From NCBI RefSeq assembly GCF_043290135.1, contig NC_134703.1, forward strand, positions 112,262,005-112,326,004: a stretch of DNA of 64,000 nucleotides, in the 5' to 3' direction. Below, one piece after another: positions 59,267 through 64,000 of the stretch. The notes under the pieces are model-generated. The model saw only the letters and a program-made list of their open reading frames with translations, did no database searches and had not been told where the DNA came from. The DNA comes from Rhipicephalus microplus. Lineage: Eukaryota; Arthropoda; Arachnida; Ixodida; Ixodidae. The position numbers and the translations under genes are program-made. Every line of letters begins with the position of its first letter. Position 1 is the stretch's first letter.

Positions 59267-60000
59267 GACAGCCTTTGCCGACTATACAAACATCTTTTCA
59301 GTTCTGAATATATCCTCTCAGAAGTATTCTACAAACATATGTTAAAAATTGGAGGAACACTTGGACATCACCTTCAGAGTGGAACACGATAGCGTAATCG
59401 ACCCTGTTTGTATCACTTTCTCAATTGCGAGCAAGACTTCGCTTCTCAGAGGGCACCCCAACTGTGCCGCTACAGAAAAAGGACGCCTGTGCATAAGTCC
59501 AACTTACATGGTCGACTTAATAAGTTTGCCAGAAGGTACAATATTGATCCTATACGTTGTAAAGCATGATTCTACATTGAAAACTTCGCTGAAGTAGCAG
59601 AGGCGAGATGTTTAGGAAGCCCGCGTTTACAACCTTCAATATTGCTGAAAATAAAACTGAACAGACGCCAACTACAGTGACCGGATTTTTAAGACAAAGA
59701 AAAGTCGTCATTTACACGTTTGTTGCCCAGACAACAAAACACCGATCTAATTTGATTATCTCGTGTAGCGAGGTTGACACATTCATCCGGCAGCTTGAAA
59801 GTATCATCCCCACGATCAGTGTAACCAATGTGGTTTTAACATTCCGTTGCTCGGCGTGCAATACTTTGACGAGAAACATTAATTCAGTTGTTGTGTTTTT
59901 ATACTTCCGAAAGCCTGCCCTTAAGCAGAGTACTTCGCGGTGCCATAAATACAAATACAAATTTTTGTGTAACTGTTAAGTGGACCACCATAGTCGATGT
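59267..60000. other. two unassigned plus-strand open frames
   Basis: Frames of 82 codons (59,349-59,597) and 123 codons (59,608-59,979) follow each other in different phases and have mixed, protein-like composition. No domain, splice signal or family was recognised. They may be relics of one frame broken by a shift, or chance. Confidence 0.2.
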
Positions 60001-60179
60001 GAGAGCCCGCCGCATAACGCAGCTCGCAGTGCAGTGAGAATTGCGATACGCATCGAGTCGATTGGGCTGGCTCTGCGCAAGCTTGGCAGCGTCCAGAGCC
60101 GCGGACTCAATTTCCGGGCCTGGCCAGCGAGCGAGCCGGTGTACTGCCATCGTACAATCCAGCAGTGATAAATCTCCGC

Positions 60180-60270
60180 GGGCGGAAGTGGTCAGCTAGG
60201 CTGCGTCGAGGTTCGTGTCACGCGGGGTATAAATCGCCTGTCCAATCTTCCGAAGGAGACGACGCGAATA
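60180..60270 (+). promoter_or_regulatory. possible TATA promoter in a CpG-rich context
   Basis: CACGCGGGGTATAAATCGCC places a consensus TATAAAT (near 60,228) in GC-rich surroundings. No matching initiator or downstream gene was found. A fragment of an LTR is an alternative. Confidence 0.25.
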
Positions 60271-60289
60271 TATTACCTGTTTAAGTTTG

Positions 60290-63150
60290 TCCCCCCCCCC
60301 CCCGTGCAGAGTGACCAGACGGAGTCACACTTCGGTTGCGTAAAATAAGGGACCGCTTTTATGCAGGCCCGTTTTTTTTTTTTCAGGTGGCTCAAGACAA
60401 CTTGCTGCGAATGAAACACACCCAGATTGTGAGCAACACACTGCAATCAAATGTTATCTTTCAGGACGATGCAAGCGGCGATCAATACTGAAATAGCCTT
60501 CACGTTTCCAATTGGGCTTCAGGCAGCAGCGTAGCCGGAAAGTTTTGCGGAAGTAAAAGGGCGGGGAGGGTCAAGTAAAGTTTATGTGTCTTCGTGCGTG
60601 TGTTTTCATGTGTGCGTGTATGTATGCATATGCAAGATTGTGAACTTTGGCGGAGATTGATTGTGTTGAAGCCTCGGCTCTTCCACCATCACCTCCTTGT
60701 CTTGTTTGTAGCTTGGGGTAAAAAAATAGTCCCGAAAATTCCCGACAATTGCTACCTTTATGGTCTGGTCTTCTTTTTTTTTTCTCTTAGAGTAAGACTT
60801 TTCATGAACACGCCTACAAACAATGCTTCATCTCTCTCCTCCAGATATAGCTATTCTACACACCCAATAAACACTTTGCAAGGTTAGAATGGCGTCATGG
60901 TTGAGTATGAACATTTCGAGAGCCAACAAGTTTTCCCCTGCCCGCTTTTCTTTTTTTTACATTGTTCTATCTCTAATCTTTCTGGCAGTTTTCCCCGACG
61001 GTTATCTAAAGAGGAACAAAGCCTCATAAATGAAGCAACGCCAGGTATGCCAAGACAGATGACATCATCGGCTTGTGACAGTGTTGACAGTGACCCAGGG
61101 ACCTTATATGTGGCGTGCAATCACCTGCGTAATTGTAAAGCATAAGATATGAACCTTCCGATGTTCTTCGCAAAATGGGAAAACGAGAAAGCTTTAAACA
61201 ATCTTGCTTAATGCACAGGTTCAAGGAAGCAAGCAATGTCGTTTGAAAGCTGGTTCCAACCTCAAACTATTTCCGAGGAGCCGCTTTTCTCACCTACACA
61301 TAGAGTGGAATAGTGAGGTTTTATAGTTAGCCAAAATTTGTCTTTAACATCACTTCTCGCTCTAAGGAAGGCTATAGTATAATCAAAGAAACGTATACTT
61401 CATCTATGCAAGCTCGAAAGTTGTTCTTCAAAGCGCATCCACAGTCCCCCACTCTAACTTTCTAATGTCTCGAAATAAGACGGGACCGTCAAATTACCGA
61501 GAACTGAAAATCAAAGAGGACGTTCGAGAGGAGGAGCAGGATCAAATTCAACGCGAAGGTTGCTCCTCTTCCCTCCTGCGTACGTGCCCACATGTGGGCC
61601 ATAGTATTGGGTCAAGCCCCATTCCCGGACCTCGCTGTGACCTCCATCGAGGTATACGGCAACAAGCTTCGCGGCCCTTGTGCGCCGCCAGAATCTTTCG
61701 CAGCTCCGGGCACCAGAACAACGCGCGTCGCCAAGCGCCTAATTTCTACCGCGCTCTCCTTGCACTCTTACTCAGACCCTGCGGCTCGTTTCTCGATCAC
61801 GTAATCCCCGGGGAGGAATCAGGAAACTTTCCGTCGTCATGGCGCTAATGCAGAGAAACAACGCGTAATATCAAGCAGCATACCAACGACAGAGGAAAAA
61901 GAAAAGAAAATGCACCCAGTGCAAGTACATATTTGCGACCGGTTCGGCAACAGTGGAAAGCGGGTAAAAGCGGACCATATTACGACAACGCGACCGGCTC
62001 AACTATACATAGTTCGAGAACGTATGTCGCAAGCCACAGTTGTCACCCGGCGCGTTCACTATACCGCGCACCATCTTGTTAACGCAGCTCCTAAACTTAC
62101 AACCTTCGCATTGCCAGTACTTCTAACGCCTAGTACGGCTTCTTTCTTTCTTCCACCTGTTTTTGATTTCGCAAAACGCGGGCCGTGTTGTTGGCCGGAT
62201 TCGGCAATGGCGACGCGGTTCAGTTGTCCGGAACAAAGCACCACCGCCGACGACGCAATACGGTGGCTTCTTCCCGCTTTCGTTGCGTTGCGGCTCCGGT
62301 GGGATTTCTCACAGACTCAAAAGGGGCTGCAGAAGGGGAGGGGAGGCGAGGGGGCGTTCAAGGCGATAGGAGCATATAGCATACGTTCGTATACGTATCT
62401 GCACGGTGCGCTGCTTCCCTCTTGTTCGCTGCTTGTAATGCGGAAACAATGACGGCCTTGGCGATCGGCGGGCCGGCTGCAACAGAACAATGGCCTAAAC
62501 AGAGCGCTTACGCGTGCGAGAGAGAGAGAGAAAGCCGAGCGTGGGCCCGCGCATTCCACTCCGAGCTTGCCGGCGTCCAAGGATTAACGATCAACACGAC
62601 ATCGCGAGCATTTCTGCATTATTTAATAGGGCTAATGGGAGAGAAGGGTGGCCCCGAAGATGCACCGTCGTGCTTCCTGTGGGAGGTCACGTGTCCGTCT
62701 TTGTGAGAGCGTCATCTTCGTTCCCACAACCTTGTTATCGGGCGCGGGTTGACGGCCACCATCGCGAGACAAAAAAAAAGAGGAGTTAAGCAATGCACGG
62801 TGTGGAACAGGCACTTTTTTAGGTGCACTTGGCGACTGCAGCGGTAAAATAAAGCTTCCATTTCTTTCTATACCTTGCTCTTGTAGCTCCCCTGTTTTAC
62901 CTAATAATGTCTCTGTGAAAAGGTGCAAATTACGACCTCATCATTCGTGGCTTTAGAGGTTGCTGACATCGTTGACATCACGCGAAATTGAGAAACAATA
63001 AACCTTTTGGAACTAATTCACACAGTCCTGTACTGTGTTCTCCTTTTTTTAATAACAGACAGAACAAAAAGACAGATTTCTTTGAAATTTGAGAACGCAC
63101 AATCGCGGTAAATCGCGGTAATTAAGCCTACACTGACTCCTAGAGCCACA
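60290..63150. other. non-coding stretch, no gene recognised
   Basis: Contains a run of about 13 C near 60,291-60,303 and a GC-rich part (61.9-62.7 kb) with overlapping frames on both strands. No domain or repeat family identified. Confidence 0.4.
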
Positions 63151-63157
63151 AGCAGTT

Positions 63158-63201
63158 CTGTCAGAGGAGTATGGCCTACCTGTCAGAGGAGTATGGCCTA
63201 C
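63158..63201. repeat. exact 22-bp tandem duplication
   Basis: CTGTCAGAGGAGTATGGCCT plus AC occurs twice back to back (63,158-63,179; 63,180-63,201) with no mismatch. Confidence 0.95.
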
Positions 63202-64000
63202 TCGATTCGTATGAAACTCTTTCCAGAGACTAACATTACAGCAGTGTTCAAGTGTAATGCTTGGAAAGAAAGAAAAAAAAAATGATGCATAAACATTCTG
63301 TTCTCTATAAGAAGTCTGTTCGGTTAGATTAAATTGCAGAGTGTTGCCAAAGGACTTCGCTCGTCCTGATCTCTGCACGAATTCGAGTCGAGAAGCTGTA
63401 ACAGCAGCAACGACAACGAGTGCAACGACGACGACAACAAGAATATCAACAAAACTAGAAAAGCGCAGCTGGCTGGTGACGGGGCGTCGCGCCGCGTCCC
63501 GACCACCTTCAGACGCGTTAACCGTGACGGTCCTTCCACGTTTGCGAACGGAAGTCGCGGTGAGAACCTGAAACCCGAACGCTACTGCCAAAAGGGGCGG
63601 GCATGTGAAGGCGGCAACCACCGAAGAAGTAGCGTGCGGTGGCAGAATGTGCCGTGGTGGTGGTGGTAGCCGCTGTCGTGATCGGCCAGCCTCTAACGAT
63701 CCATTCACAGAGACCAAAGCCAGAAGCTGCGGCGCGAAAGCTCGTGTTTTATTTCTTTACTTTTCTTCCATGCCATTTCCCTCCTCAAAAGGGTCGGCGG
63801 CGTTCAAGCCTGACAGGAAAAGCGGTCCTACGTCGCCCGCGCCCTCACGCGGCGTGGCTGCGACTAATGGGGCTGCGGCCTGTGGCTGCGGAAGGTTCGT
63901 GTCAAGTCCATCGAATGACACTCGTCTGTGCGAAGACAATCTCCTCGTGGTATACAATCACTGAGCAACTACCCATGGTAAGCCCTACCACGTCCGCTGT
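63202..64000. other. low-complexity and CpG-rich end of window
   Basis: An (ACG/ACA)-rich section at about 63,397-63,450 produces a false hydrophobic Val run in a 222-codon minus-strand frame. CpG-rich DNA follows to 63.9 kb. No gene supported. Confidence 0.4.

Noticed and set aside
63049..63717. 222-codon minus-strand frame with a Val-rich, membrane-like run
   Set aside because: The Val run is the translation of an (ACG/ACA)-rich low-complexity tract; no other protein feature.

Overview
The window is animal nuclear DNA, most probably from a hard tick (Ixodidae, metastriate type such as Rhipicephalus or Dermacentor). The main reason is a tRNA-derived SINE of the Ruka type described from ticks. 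At least ten copies or fragments lie on both strands, several with clear target-site duplications (TSDs). The rest fits a large, repeat-rich arthropod genome: long non-coding stretches, abundant microsatellites ((AC)n, (TATC)n, (TTG)n, (AT)n, (GATT)n), a LINE with endonuclease, reverse transcriptase and RNase H, and short inverted-repeat elements. No bacterial operon, CRISPR array, rRNA gene or ordinary tRNA gene is visible. The species assignment is inference; no search was run.

Layout. 1-26.7 kb is mostly non-coding, probably intergenic or intronic. It holds SINE copies at 0.7, 4.6-4.9, 10.0, 18.5 and 20.3 kb, an (AC)n tract at 3.1 kb, a pre-miRNA-like hairpin at 1.5 kb, and CpG-rich blocks near 13.1-13.9 and 16.6-17.6 kb. 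26.7-32.5 kb holds two copies of a short fold-back element, a CpG-rich block at 27.1-27.8 kb, and a 450-bp LTR-like repeat at 30.84-31.29 kb. That repeat carries three perfect trimeric heat-shock elements upstream of a correctly spaced TATA box and initiator. 34.6-41.8 kb is a transposon cluster: a LINE 3' fragment, a full-length SINE, an apparently intact two-ORF LINE, and an inverted-repeat element abutting its tail.

The only host protein-coding segment I can support is a minus-strand exon at 43,119-43,265. It encodes most of an LDL-receptor class A domain, has good splice sites and phase 1-1 boundaries, and has a decayed partial duplicate about 0.3 kb away on its 5' side. 46.0-47.3 kb has one SINE inserted in another, whose own tail has grown into a (GATT)n microsatellite, followed by a second inverted-repeat element. 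47.3-64 kb holds five more SINE copies, a 5'-truncated LINE with a 13-bp TSD at 58.9 kb, microsatellites, and CpG-rich blocks that may be promoters or first exons (54.2-54.7, 58.2-58.6, 60.0-60.3, 63.3-63.9 kb).

The genes do not form a pathway. The window reads as host intron or intergenic DNA heavily colonised by retroelements. The intact LINE, or a relative with the same 3' end, is a plausible source of the reverse transcriptase that moved the shorter elements.
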